Part shown: one piece after another, positions 18,361 through 28,607 of the stretch
Layout: each line of letters begins with the position of its first letter
Numbering within the stretch: the stretch's first letter is position 1
Assembly (NCBI GenBank): GCA_019634415.1
Contig: JAHQVJ010000117.1
Coordinates: forward strand, 83,878 to 147,877
Length of the DNA: 64,000 nucleotides
Direction: 5' to 3'
Origin: Myxococcales bacterium
Lineage (GTDB): Bacteria > Myxococcota_A > UBA796 > GCA-2862545
Notes under the pieces: model-generated
The model's database searches: none
What the model was told of the DNA's origin: nothing
What the model saw: the letters and a program-made list of their open reading frames with translations, nothing else
Translations under genes and position numbers: made by a program

Positions 18361-18443
18361 CGGTGCGCGTTCGGGGGGTTCGCGGTGCGCAACTACGAAG
18401 CCCGGCAACAGGAACGGCTTCGCGACCACTGCGGTACTGTCGG

Positions 18444-18482
18444 CAAGGGACTGACCAGCGCACGCAGTGCGCCAGTTCCTTG
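18444..18482 (-). terminator. Long two-part hairpin downstream of uppP
   Basis: CAAGGGACTG pairs with CAGTTCCTTG (one G-T wobble) around an inner stem GCGCAC-GCA-GTGCGC, giving about 16 base pairs in 39 nt. It lies about 50 bp beyond the uppP stop. It could be a bidirectional terminator, a 3'-UTR structure or part of an untranslated RNA. The remaining 252-bp spacer shows no gene. Confidence 0.45.
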
Positions 18483-18530
18483 TTGGCAGTATCGCGGGGG
18501 CGATCGAGAAGCCCGTTCGATGGGAAGGGG

Positions 18531-19343
18531 CTACGCCAACGCCAGCGCCAACGACGCTGCGGCCGCGAAGAAGCAGTAGCCCGCGAAGGCCCACATCCGG
18601 CCCGCGCGCACCAAGCGAACCAGCAACACCAGCGCCAGGTAGCCCGTGATCAGGGCCGCGGTCCCACCCACCGCCATCTGGCCCAGGTCGAGTGCGGCTG
18701 TGTCTGCGTCGCGGAGCTTCAGGAGCAGCCCCCCCGTGATCGCAGGCACACTCATCAGGAACGAGAACCGCGCCGCCTGCTCCCGCTGAAGCCCCAGCAT
18801 CAGCGCGATGGCGATCGTCGTACCCGAGCGGCTGATCCCCGGCGTGATCGCGAATCCCTGGGCGATACCCAGCACCACGGCGATCGGCCAGGAGAGGCTG
18901 CGATCCATGTGGCTGCGATCGAAGGGTCGCGTGAGCAGCAGCAGGATCGCCGTGATCGAGAACGTGACCGCCAGCGCCGCAGGTGTGGCGAAGAGCGCAT
19001 CGAAGAGGTCCTCGAAGGCCAGGCCGATGATCGCCGTGGGAATGGACGCCGCGACGAGCAGCCCGATCCAGCGCACTCCCGTGCGCTCGAGCCAGGGCCC
19101 CTCCCCCACGAACGGATCCATGATCAGCTTGCCCACCCAGTCCCGGTAGAACCACAGCACCGGAATCAGCGTGCCGACGTGGAGCACGAGGTCGAACAGC
19201 ACCTCGTCGCTGCCCACGTCCACGAACTGCTGGAACAACACCAGGTGACCCGAGGACGACACGGGGAGGAACTCGGTGAGCCCCTGTGTGACGCCCAGGA
19301 ACAAGGCGCCCCCCAAGCTCCAGGCGGTATCGCTGTCGGCCAT
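18531..19343 (-). CDS. uppP: Undecaprenyl-diphosphate phosphatase
   Basis: 270 residues, polytopic membrane protein. Both family signatures are present: GVTQGLTEFLPVSSSGHLVL near the N-terminus and PGISRSGTTIAIALML in the second half, with DLVLHVGT between them. UppP (BacA) dephosphorylates undecaprenyl diphosphate to regenerate the lipid carrier for peptidoglycan and surface glycans. Length and motif order match the family. The gene is monocistronic, divergent from the AgmX-like gene. Confidence 0.95.
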   Translation of the reverse strand: MADSDTAWSLGGALFLGVTQGLTEFLPVSSSGHLVLFQQFVDVGSDEVLFDLVLHVGTLIPVLWFYRDWVGKLIMDPFVGEGPWLERTGVRWIGLLVAASIPTAIIGLAFEDLFDALFATPAALAVTFSITAILLLLTRPFDRSHMDRSLSWPIAVVLGIAQGFAITPGISRSGTTIAIALMLGLQREQAARFSFLMSVPAITGGLLLKLRDADTAALDLGQMAVGGTAALITGYLALVLLVRLVRAGRMWAFAGYCFFAAAASLALALA

Positions 19344-19505
19344 GCACCTTCCTCCGGCCGCGGCAGCACGGCCTGTGGTTCCTCACCTCGGATCTGGACG
19401 GGCCCCACGCCTGACCTTTCTCACGCTCCCCGGCCGCTGCGGCAACCTCGTAAACTTGCTCGCGGCTGGCGCACCGTTTATCCAGCGGGGGCGGAGGATG
19501 GAACC

Positions 19506-20009
19506 ATGCGTCCGGTAGGGGCGCTCAGCACGCTGTTGGTGGCATTGATGGGAGGCGGCTTGCTCGCCTGGGGTCTCACCCCCCCGAGCCCGCTCGACGG
19601 ACCCTCCAGGGGTCTGGGTTCCCTACGCCCCTCCAAGGCGCTGACGCACTGTTCGAAGGAGCCACGAGGGCTCTCCCATGCCCAGATCGCGCAGGCCATG
19701 CGCGACTTCGTGCCGGGAGTGCTGCCCTGCGTGTCCGCCTCGGCCGAGTCCCCTCAGGCCACCCTTCAGCTCGAGCTGAACGTGGCCTGTACCGGTGGCA
19801 TCGATCAGGTGGAGATCGTCGCCGCGGGCGACTGGCCCGATCCCGTCGTGGCGTGTGTCGTACAGCGGCTGGATCATGCTGCGTTCCCGGCCCATGGCCT
19901 GGTGGACGGCCACGTGGTGGGCTTCCCCATTCGCTTTCGGCCCGACACGGCACGGCCCGAGGGCGGCGCCGTCGAGCAGGTATCGAGCGACCTTCGCCTG
20001 GAGCCTTGA
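19506..20009 (+). CDS. Membrane-anchored AgmX/PglI-like (TonB-C-like) protein
   Basis: 167 residues from ATG 19506, behind GGAGGATGGAACC. One N-terminal membrane segment (LSTLLVALMGGGLLAWGL) is followed by a periplasmic domain. Its C-terminus, DPVVACVVQRLDHAAFP then FPIRFRP, follows the AgmX/PglI pattern seen in Myxococcota motility and envelope proteins (a relative of the TonB C-terminal fold). A similar domain ends the Ser/Thr kinase at 48-50 kb. The function is probably protein-protein contact in the periplasm. The tRNA-Val promoter overlaps its stop codon. Confidence 0.6.
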   Translation: MRPVGALSTLLVALMGGGLLAWGLTPPSPLDGPSRGLGSLRPSKALTHCSKEPRGLSHAQIAQAMRDFVPGVLPCVSASAESPQATLQLELNVACTGGIDQVEIVAAGDWPDPVVACVVQRLDHAAFPAHGLVDGHVVGFPIRFRPDTARPEGGAVEQVSSDLRLEP

Positions 20010-20034
20010 CGGCCCTGTCGCCCCTCGCTACTTA
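20006..20034 (+). promoter_or_regulatory. Sigma-70-type promoter for the tRNA-Val/tRNA-Asp unit
   Basis: TTGACG at 20006-20011 and TACTTA at 20029-20034 are separated by exactly 17 bp, placing transcription start near 20041, about 17 nt before tRNA-Val. The -35 box overlaps the stop codon of the preceding gene. Confidence 0.7.
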
Positions 20035-20057
20035 GGAGGGGTCATGGCGGCCCGTCA

Positions 20058-20129
20058 GGGCGGATAGCTCAACGGGAGAGCTTCGGCTTTACACGCCGAC
20101 GGTTGCAGGTTCGAATCCTGTTCCGCCCA
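20058..20129 (+). tRNA. tRNA-Val (anticodon TAC)
   Basis: A 72-nt cloverleaf. The acceptor stem GGGCGGA pairs with TCCGCCC, the D arm has GCTC/GAGC, and the anticodon stem TCGGC/GCCGA encloses TTTACAC with anticodon TAC. The T arm is GCAGG-TTCGAAT-CCTGT. The discriminator is A and CCA is not encoded. Confidence 0.95.
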
Positions 20130-20146
20130 ATTCGAGTTCCCTTCAT

Positions 20147-20223
<77 letters not shown>

Positions 20224-20229
20224 CTTCAG

Positions 20230-20258
20230 AGCCCGCTCACCTCGGTGAGCGGGCTCTT
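20230..20258 (+). terminator. Rho-independent terminator of the tRNA unit
   Basis: AGCCCGCTCAC and GTGAGCGGGCT form a perfect 11-bp stem with a CTCG loop, followed by CTTTG. It begins seven nt after the tRNA-Asp CCA. Confidence 0.85.
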
Positions 20259-20304
20259 TGCTGTTGGGCTACCCTGCTCGGGTGGCCCTGCCCGGGAGGC
20301 GCTG

Positions 20305-20673
<369 letters not shown>

Positions 20674-20687
20674 GCATCAGCGGAGCG

Positions 20688-23111
20688 TCACGGCTGTGAT
20701 CCCTGGTGGCCCTCGGTGACCTCGTCCACCGCCGCCCGTCCCGCTCCGAACAGATCCTCGGCCACGGGGCCGCACAAGGCCTCCATCAGCACGCGATCCA
20801 TGTGGGACACGGGCAAGATCTCCACGGTCTGGGTGACGTTGGCCGGGATGTCCTCGATGTCCTTGCGGTTCTCTTCGGGGATCAACACACGGGTGATTCC
20901 CCCGCGATGGGCCGCGAGCACCTTCTCCTTGACCCCACCAATGGGCAGGACCCGCCCTCGTAGCGTGATCTCCCCCGTCATGGCGGTGTCGGCGCGGATG
21001 GGGATCCCGGTGAGCGCACTGACCATGGCGCACGCCATGGCGATCCCAGCGCTCGGGCCATCCGTGCGCAGCGCGTTGCCTGGGTAGTGGATGTGCAGGT
21101 CGGTGGTCTCGTGGAAGTCCAGCTCGAGGCGCAGCGCCTCCGCTCGAGAGCGGATGTAGGTGAACGCCGCATTGCCCGACTCCTTCAGCCAGTCCCCCAG
21201 GCGACCCGTGAGGATGAGCTTGCCCTTCCCAGGAACGGTCGCGACCTCGATGTTGAGAAGCTCACCTCCCCAGGGAGACACCGCGAGCCCCTTCACCAGG
21301 CCCACCTGATCCTCCTGCTCGCGATGGGCCACGCGAAACCGCGGTGGGCCGAGCAGCTTGTTCAGGTTCGCCGTGACCACCTTGATGTGCGTGTCGGAGC
21401 CGTAGCGCACCACCCGACGCGCGACCTTCCTGCAGATCCGAGCCATCTGCCGCTCGAGATCCCGAACCCCCGACTCCTTCGTGTAGTCGCGGATCGTCTC
21501 GGTGAGCGCCTGGTTGGACAGCGCCAGGTTGTCGTCGGTGAGCCCGTTGAGCTCCATCTGTCGCGGCAGCAGATACCGGCGGGCGATGGCCACCTTCTCT
21601 TGCTCCGTGTAGCCAGTGAGCTCGATGATCTCGAGCCGATCCTGCAGGGGCAGTGGGACGCCCTGCAGCGAGTTGGCCGTGCAGATGAACGTGACCTTGG
21701 ACAGGTCGTAGTCGAGGTCGAGGTAGTGATCGTTGAACTGGTAGTTCTGCTCCGGATCGAGCACCTCGAGCAGCGCCGCAGAGGGATCGCCGCGGAAGTC
21801 GGCGCTCATCTTGTCGACCTCGTCGAGCAGCAACACCGGATCGACGCTCTCGGCGCGCTTCATCGCGTGGAGCAGCTTGCCGGGCATCGCCCCGATGTAG
21901 GTGCGCCGATGCCCGCGGATCTCGGCCTCGTCGCGCACCCCCCCGAGGCTGATCTTCACGAAGGGCCGCTGAGTGGCGTTCGCGATGGAGCGCGCCAAGC
22001 TGGTCTTACCGACCCCCGGCGGCCCCACCAGACACAAGATGGGTCCGCGCATCTTCTCCACCAAGGTGGAGACGGCCAGGTACTCGAGGATCCGTTCCTT
22101 GATCTTCCTCAGACCGAAGTGATCGGCATCCAACACGGCAGCCGCATCCGACAGCGACACCTGCTCCGCACTCTGCTCGGCCCACGGAAGATCCACGATC
22201 CAGTCGAGGTAGTTGCGGACCACGGTGGCTTCGGCGCTCATCATGTTCATCTGCGACAGCTTGCGCAGCTCCTTCTCCGCCCGCTCCTGCACGGGGGTGG
22301 GCAGCGACTTGGCTGCGAGCGCCTGAGCGAGCTCCTCCAGATCGGACCGACCTTCCTTGTCGCCGAGCTCCTTCTGGATGGCCTTCATCTGCTCGTTGAG
22401 CCAGTACTCGCGTTGCGTGTTGTCGCGCTCGCGCTTGACCCGGCTCTTGAGCTTCTTCTCCACCTGCAGGAACTCGATCTCGGTGAGCAACGCCTTGTAG
22501 AGCCGCTCGAGGCGCGAGGCCACGTCGACCATCTCGAGCAGCTCCTGCCGCTCCTCGAGCTTGAACTGCAGGGGCGCCACCAAGGTGTCGGCCAAGCGAT
22601 CGGCATCCTCGAGGGCGTTGACGGTCAGCAACATCTCTGGAGGTACGGCCCGGTTGAGCTTGACGTAGCGCTCGAAGGTGGCCTTGACGGTGCGGACCAG
22701 TGCCTGCACCTCCATGTCCACCACCCCGCGCGCGGGAAACTCCTCGAGCTCCACCTCGAACATCGACGCGTTGTCGACGAAGCGACGGACCCGGGCTCGA
22801 CGCCTCCCCTCCACCAGGATCTTGGTGTTGCCGTCGGGTAGCTTGAGCACCTGCTCGATGGTGGCGATGGTGCCGAAGGCGTAGATGTCGTCCGTAGACG
22901 GGTCCACGTTGTCGCCCGCACGCTGAGCCGCGAGGAACACCTCACGCCCCTCCGACGCAGACGCTGCCTCCACCGCAGCCAGCGAGCGAGGCCGCCCGAT
23001 GATGAGCGACATGGGCGTGTAGGGAAACACCACTACCTCTCGCAGAGGCAGCATCGGCCAGGTGTGCCCGCCCGTGGCTGGAGGCGGACGACTATCTCGG
23101 AACAAGGGCAT
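20688..23111 (-). CDS. lon: ATP-dependent protease Lon
   Basis: 807 residues, full length. The N-terminal substrate-binding domain (LPLREVVVFPYTPMSLIIGR), coiled-coil arm, AAA+ module (Walker A GPPGVGKT near 363, Walker B VLLLDEVDK) and protease domain with the Ser-Lys dyad Ser687 (DGPSAG) and Lys730 (GGVKEK) are all present. Lon degrades misfolded and regulatory proteins. It lies downstream of clpX with a 51-bp gap in the same direction, completing the common tig-clpP-clpX-lon order. Confidence 0.97.
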   Translation of the reverse strand: MPLFRDSRPPPATGGHTWPMLPLREVVVFPYTPMSLIIGRPRSLAAVEAASASEGREVFLAAQRAGDNVDPSTDDIYAFGTIATIEQVLKLPDGNTKILVEGRRRARVRRFVDNASMFEVELEEFPARGVVDMEVQALVRTVKATFERYVKLNRAVPPEMLLTVNALEDADRLADTLVAPLQFKLEERQELLEMVDVASRLERLYKALLTEIEFLQVEKKLKSRVKRERDNTQREYWLNEQMKAIQKELGDKEGRSDLEELAQALAAKSLPTPVQERAEKELRKLSQMNMMSAEATVVRNYLDWIVDLPWAEQSAEQVSLSDAAAVLDADHFGLRKIKERILEYLAVSTLVEKMRGPILCLVGPPGVGKTSLARSIANATQRPFVKISLGGVRDEAEIRGHRRTYIGAMPGKLLHAMKRAESVDPVLLLDEVDKMSADFRGDPSAALLEVLDPEQNYQFNDHYLDLDYDLSKVTFICTANSLQGVPLPLQDRLEIIELTGYTEQEKVAIARRYLLPRQMELNGLTDDNLALSNQALTETIRDYTKESGVRDLERQMARICRKVARRVVRYGSDTHIKVVTANLNKLLGPPRFRVAHREQEDQVGLVKGLAVSPWGGELLNIEVATVPGKGKLILTGRLGDWLKESGNAAFTYIRSRAEALRLELDFHETTDLHIHYPGNALRTDGPSAGIAMACAMVSALTGIPIRADTAMTGEITLRGRVLPIGGVKEKVLAAHRGGITRVLIPEENRKDIEDIPANVTQTVEILPVSHMDRVLMEALCGPVAEDLFGAGRAAVDEVTEGHQGSQP

Positions 23112-23162
23112 GGAACGGCTCGATGGCGCGAGGACTTTGCGAGTGCGGCACAGGAGGAGGGA

Positions 23163-24416
<1,254 letters not shown>

Positions 24417-24470
24417 TCGTCCTCCGCTGGGGCGTCTGCCCGATGGAATGTCGGACTGTAGCGTCCCCGA

Positions 24471-25103
<633 letters not shown>

Positions 25104-25133
25104 GCCGTTCCTCACGATGTTTCCGCACCGTAA

Positions 25134-25150
25134 CCACAGGGATCCTCTGG
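25134..25150 (-). promoter_or_regulatory. Dyad upstream of clpP
   Basis: CCACAGG-GAT-CCTCTGG forms 7-bp arms with one mismatch, 31-47 nt before the clpP ATG, where an operator or 5'-UTR hairpin would lie. A link to the neighbouring PaaX-like regulator is speculation. Confidence 0.3.
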
Positions 25151-25230
25151 TGCGACCTACCAGGACAGGCAGGCAATACACGCTCGAGGGCTGGAGCTGC
25201 GGATCTGGACTCGCCCACCGCTCCGGTGCC

Positions 25231-26115
25231 CTACGTCGGCTCCACTGTGGGGGCCATCAGCAGGGGCAGATCGGTGTCGAGAACGCGTGACCACAGATCG
25301 CGGCCGACATCGTCGAACGTCGTCATGGTCTCCACGAATGCCTCGCGTAGCGCGGGATCCACCAGCGGAGGGGGCAACAACGGATCGGTCACGATGTCGC
25401 GAACGGCCTCTCCGCCGGCCACGAACGCCTGCCGAGCGGCTTCCTCCACCGGCATGGTGCGCACCTGCAGCGTGAGCCGAGTGAGGCGATCGATGTGTCG
25501 ACGATACCGGTCGTCGAGATGCAGCCCGTCCCACAGGGTTCGAGCGACATCGTCGTGGGGCCCCAGGCTTCCGATGTCGAACACGGGAGCGGTGGCCTCG
25601 AGGCCCAGATCCACCAATCGCTCCCGGAAGCCGTCGATCCCGCCAGCGAGGTTGTGGGGACGCACCAACAGCCCAGACTGCAGCTCCCGCAGGCCCACCA
25701 GCTGGGTGGCCCGATCTCGTCGGCGGGCGATGGTCTTGTCGGCACGCGGAAGAGGTGCGGTGTGTACCGCGATCCACCGTCCATCCCAGGGCAGCAGCCG
25801 CTCGAGCACGTGCTGCCACGTTCCGCGCCCGGGGGCCCGCAGGGTGGGCTCTCCTCCGTCGTCGACCTCCTCCTCCACCTCGGGATCCGACATCGGGGCG
25901 CCGGGCGCGATGTGGTAGGAGCCCCGCTCTCGCGAGAGCACGAGCCCCTTCGAGCGCAGCCGGTGGAGCGCCACCCGCGTTCGGTTCTCGTCGATCTCGA
26001 ACAGGCTGGCCGCTCGGATCAGTACCTGCACCGGCACGTCGCAGTCGAACGCCTGCAGCAGAGCGAGCAGCAAGGCGCGAGGGTTGGTGAGTCGACTCGG
26101 CGCGCCCGGTGTCAC
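25231..26115 (-). CDS. PaaX-like transcriptional regulator
   Basis: 294 residues, GTG start. The N-terminal winged helix (RALLLALLQAF, then RTRVALHRLRSKGLVLSRERGSY) and the following WDGRWIAVHTAP segment match PaaX, the repressor of phenylacetyl-CoA catabolism. The C-terminal region is divergent and contains an acidic insert (DPEVEEEVDDGGE). Its GTG overlaps the stop of the trigger factor gene (GTGA), so the two are translationally coupled, an unexpected position. Its target is unknown; no paa genes are nearby. Confidence 0.7.
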   Translation of the reverse strand: MTPGAPSRLTNPRALLLALLQAFDCDVPVQVLIRAASLFEIDENRTRVALHRLRSKGLVLSRERGSYHIAPGAPMSDPEVEEEVDDGGEPTLRAPGRGTWQHVLERLLPWDGRWIAVHTAPLPRADKTIARRRDRATQLVGLRELQSGLLVRPHNLAGGIDGFRERLVDLGLEATAPVFDIGSLGPHDDVARTLWDGLHLDDRYRRHIDRLTRLTLQVRTMPVEEAARQAFVAGGEAVRDIVTDPLLPPPLVDPALREAFVETMTTFDDVGRDLWSRVLDTDLPLLMAPTVEPT

Positions 26116-27620
26116 GCTTGGACCGTGCTCAACCGGGCCTTGATCGCGGCCACCGCACCCTTGCGATTGCGGCCGCCCTCTTCGGCGGCGAGCATCTCGT
26201 CGAGCTGACCGTCGTGCTCACCGGTGGCGAGGGCATCCTTGAGGGCCCCGATGGCACCATCCAGCACGGCGAAGGCCCCACCGGCGGTGCTCGCAGCTGA
26301 CTCCCCGGCGGTGTCGGCGGGAGACTCCGTCTCGGCAGACGCCTCCTGCTCCACGAGGGTGGAGCGCTCGAGCATCCAGTCCAGCGTCTTCTCTTCGAGA
26401 ATGCGGTCCTTGAGCTCGTCGACCGCGCCCTCCTTGGAGAACCAGCCCTTCACGGCTTCCACCGTCTGGCCTCGCGTGTTGGCGAGCTCCTCGTAGCGAG
26501 CGTCCACGTCGGCGTCGGTGACCTCGAGGGACTCCTTTTCGGCCACCCACTCGAGGATCAGAGCCGAGCGAGCAGCGAAGCCGGCCCGAGTGCGCAGATC
26601 GGCGACCTCGGCGTCGGTGAAGCCCACGGTGTTCGGATCCCGGCCCATGGCGTAGGCCCGCTGGAAGCGCAGCTCCTGCATGAGCATCTGCAGGCTCTGG
26701 TCCACCATGCCGTCCGGCACGTCGAAGGTGTTGTGCTCGATGACGACCTCGAGCAGGTTGGCGCGCGCCTGGTTGCGAGCAGCCTCCTCGCGCTGGTCAC
26801 GCATCTGCTGCTGGATGGAGCTCCGCATGCCCGCAGCACCCCCCTCGAAGCCGAGCTCCTCGGCGATCTCGTCGGTCAGCTCGGGCACCTGGTACGACTG
26901 GAGCGTCAGCAGCTTGGCCTTCACGTCGAGGGTGCGGCCAGCGATGGCCTCCTCGCGGGCGTCCTCACCGAACTCCACGCGCCCCTCGCGCTCCTCCTCC
27001 AGCGCCATCCCCACGAGGATCTCCTCGATGCCGGGGTAGTAGGGGTCGCCCTCCGTACGGATCATGGTGCCCGGCTCGGTGGCCACCTCGTCGTCGCCGT
27101 CGAACACGTGCAGCTCCACGAGCGCCATGTCGCCCTTCTCGCAGGCACGACCCTCGATGGGCTCGAGCCTCGCGTGGCCCTCGAGTCGAGCCCGCACGGC
27201 CGCGTCCACGGCGTCGTCGGCGATCTCCACCTTGGGGTAGGGCACCTCGAGCCCCGTCCACTTCTGCAGCTCGATGCTGGGCTTGACGTCGACGGTGATG
27301 ATGAACTTGAAGCCATCGGCGTCGCCCACCTCGCCCGACTCGTCGACGCTCGGCTGGCTCACGGGCTGCAGCTCGCCTTCCTGGAGGATGTCGGTCCAGG
27401 AGGCTTGGATCAGGTCGTTGGCCACGTCCGCCCGGACGCGCTCGCCGAACCGAGCCTCCAGCACGCGACGGGGGGCCTTGCCAGGGCGAAAGCCCGGCAT
27501 CCGGACCTGGTGGGACAGCGTCTTGTAGGCCCGATCGAGGGACTGCTTGACCTGACCGGGGGGAACCACGACCGTCAGCTTGCGCTGAAAGGAGTTCACT
27601 GAGGTGACGTCGACCTTCAT
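26112..27620 (-). CDS. tig: Trigger factor, ribosome-associated chaperone and PPIase
   Basis: 502 residues from ATG 27620. The ribosome-binding signature MPGFRPGKAPRRVLEARFG is intact (FRK loop as FRP/GK). The PPIase domain (EKGDMALVELHVFDGDD) and the long helical C-terminal arms (NLLEVVIEHNTFDVPDGMVD) follow. Beyond the normal end there is an extra tail of about 70 Ala/Glu-rich residues. Trigger factor shields nascent chains at the exit tunnel. It opens the proteostasis operon and lies downstream of two tRNA genes. Confidence 0.95.
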   Translation of the reverse strand: MKVDVTSVNSFQRKLTVVVPPGQVKQSLDRAYKTLSHQVRMPGFRPGKAPRRVLEARFGERVRADVANDLIQASWTDILQEGELQPVSQPSVDESGEVGDADGFKFIITVDVKPSIELQKWTGLEVPYPKVEIADDAVDAAVRARLEGHARLEPIEGRACEKGDMALVELHVFDGDDEVATEPGTMIRTEGDPYYPGIEEILVGMALEEEREGRVEFGEDAREEAIAGRTLDVKAKLLTLQSYQVPELTDEIAEELGFEGGAAGMRSSIQQQMRDQREEAARNQARANLLEVVIEHNTFDVPDGMVDQSLQMLMQELRFQRAYAMGRDPNTVGFTDAEVADLRTRAGFAARSALILEWVAEKESLEVTDADVDARYEELANTRGQTVEAVKGWFSKEGAVDELKDRILEEKTLDWMLERSTLVEQEASAETESPADTAGESAASTAGGAFAVLDGAIGALKDALATGEHDGQLDEMLAAEEGGRNRKGAVAAIKARLSTVQA

Positions 27621-27686
27621 CGTTCGGGCCTCACGGGCGACCACACTTCCCATGTTGGCCGCCGAGCGGATGTCTGCATTGAAATA

Positions 27687-27759
27687 TGGGCCCACCAGGA
27701 ATCGAACCTGGAACCAACGGATTAAGAGTCCGGTGCTCTGCCAATTGAGCTATAGGCCC
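27687..27759 (-). tRNA. tRNA-Lys (anticodon CTT)
   Basis: A 73-nt cloverleaf on the minus strand. The acceptor GGGCCTA pairs with TGGGCCC, the anticodon stem CGGA/TCCG encloses CTCTTAA with anticodon CTT, and the T loop is TTCGATT. It lies 14 nt downstream of tRNA-His, so the two are probably one transcript. Confidence 0.95.
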
Positions 27760-27773
27760 GAGAATCGAGTGAG

Positions 27774-27848
27774 GGTGGGAGATGGGACTTGAACCCACGA
27801 CCCCTGGAACCACAATCCAGTGCTCTAACCAACTGAGCTACACCCACC
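27774..27848 (-). tRNA. tRNA-His (anticodon GTG)
   Basis: The anticodon stem TGGA/TCCA encloses TTGTGGT with anticodon GTG. The extra G-1 opposite C73, the identity mark of tRNA-His, is encoded at 27848. The acceptor stem has one T-T mismatch (positions 6 and 67). The T loop is TTCAAGT. Confidence 0.93.
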
Positions 27849-28604
27849 GTGCCCGGCACAAATAACGAGTCCACCCGTGATGACAAGGCGACCGCCGAGG
27901 TCAACCGCTCCCGTAGTCGGGCGGGACGTCGATGGGCCGTCTGCATCATGGCTGTAGCATGGATTGCGACGGGCTGCCGAAGGACCGGCACGGTCCTTCC
28001 CCTAGGCGCCCAACAGAGCGTCGCGGATCGGATCGAGGCCTATCGGCGTGCGGACCTGGAGCCGGCTCGCCTCCCCCCACCCACGATCGATTTCGTGGCG
28101 AAGGAGACGACGGCGGGCGCGGTGACGGCCACCGCGCGCCCCCTTCGTCCCGAGGACGCGCCGTGGAACCGCTGGCCCACGGGAGGGCACCGCCTGTTCA
28201 ACAACCGAGCCGCCCTGCTCTTCGAGGTGTCGATCCGCTCCGACGAGCCGCTGGTCTGGCTGCCAGCGGGGACCACACTTGAGCTCAACGACGAGCACAC
28301 CGTGGTTCCAGCGGCAGAGACGACGGAGGCCCTGCTCGCGGATCTGCTGAGCCACGCGTTCCTCGAGGAGCAGTGGAGCATCCCCGGCGATCTGGTGGAT
28401 CGCGCGAGGGGGGCTGGCCCGTTCCGAGCCGCCTACCTACCCTTGCACGCGCAGGATGGAGCCATGGAGGGAATCATGGCGTTCCCGCTCTGGGCTGGAC
28501 CGGGCCGGAGCCTCGCCGAGCTGCACGTCGTCGCCGTTCGCCTCACGGTGAAGGTCGGCATGGGGAGCGAGGAGGAAGCCGATCTGGTCTGGGTCTTCGA
28601 CTGA
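27849..28604 (+). CDS. Putative lipoprotein, unknown function
   Basis: Up to 251 residues. A hydrophobic segment ending AWIATGC is a lipobox, preceded by an Arg-rich n-region (RSRAGRRWAVCI). The only in-frame starts are GTG 27849, which abuts tRNA-His on the other strand, and ATG 27948, which would leave a signal of only nine residues, so the true start is unresolved. The mature part is a beta-rich domain with no recognised motif. It ends three bases before the convergent pseudokinase gene. Confidence 0.55.
   Translation: MPGTNNESTRDDKATAEVNRSRSRAGRRWAVCIMAVAWIATGCRRTGTVLPLGAQQSVADRIEAYRRADLEPARLPPPTIDFVAKETTAGAVTATARPLRPEDAPWNRWPTGGHRLFNNRAALLFEVSIRSDEPLVWLPAGTTLELNDEHTVVPAAETTEALLADLLSHAFLEEQWSIPGDLVDRARGAGPFRAAYLPLHAQDGAMEGIMAFPLWAGPGRSLAELHVVAVRLTVKVGMGSEEEADLVWVFD
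27859..27886 (-). promoter_or_regulatory. Promoter for the tRNA-His/tRNA-Lys unit
   Basis: On the minus strand, TTGTCA (27886-27881) and TATTTG (27864-27859) are separated by 16 bp, placing the start about 4 nt before tRNA-His. It overlaps the presumed 5' end of the divergent lipoprotein frame. Confidence 0.5.
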
Positions 28605-28607
28605 CCG

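Noticed and set aside
21087..22841. 584-codon open frame on the plus strand across lon
   Set aside because: It is antisense to lon, which has complete conserved motifs. Composition (His, Leu, Glu, Val, Asp rich) is that of a GC-rich shadow frame.
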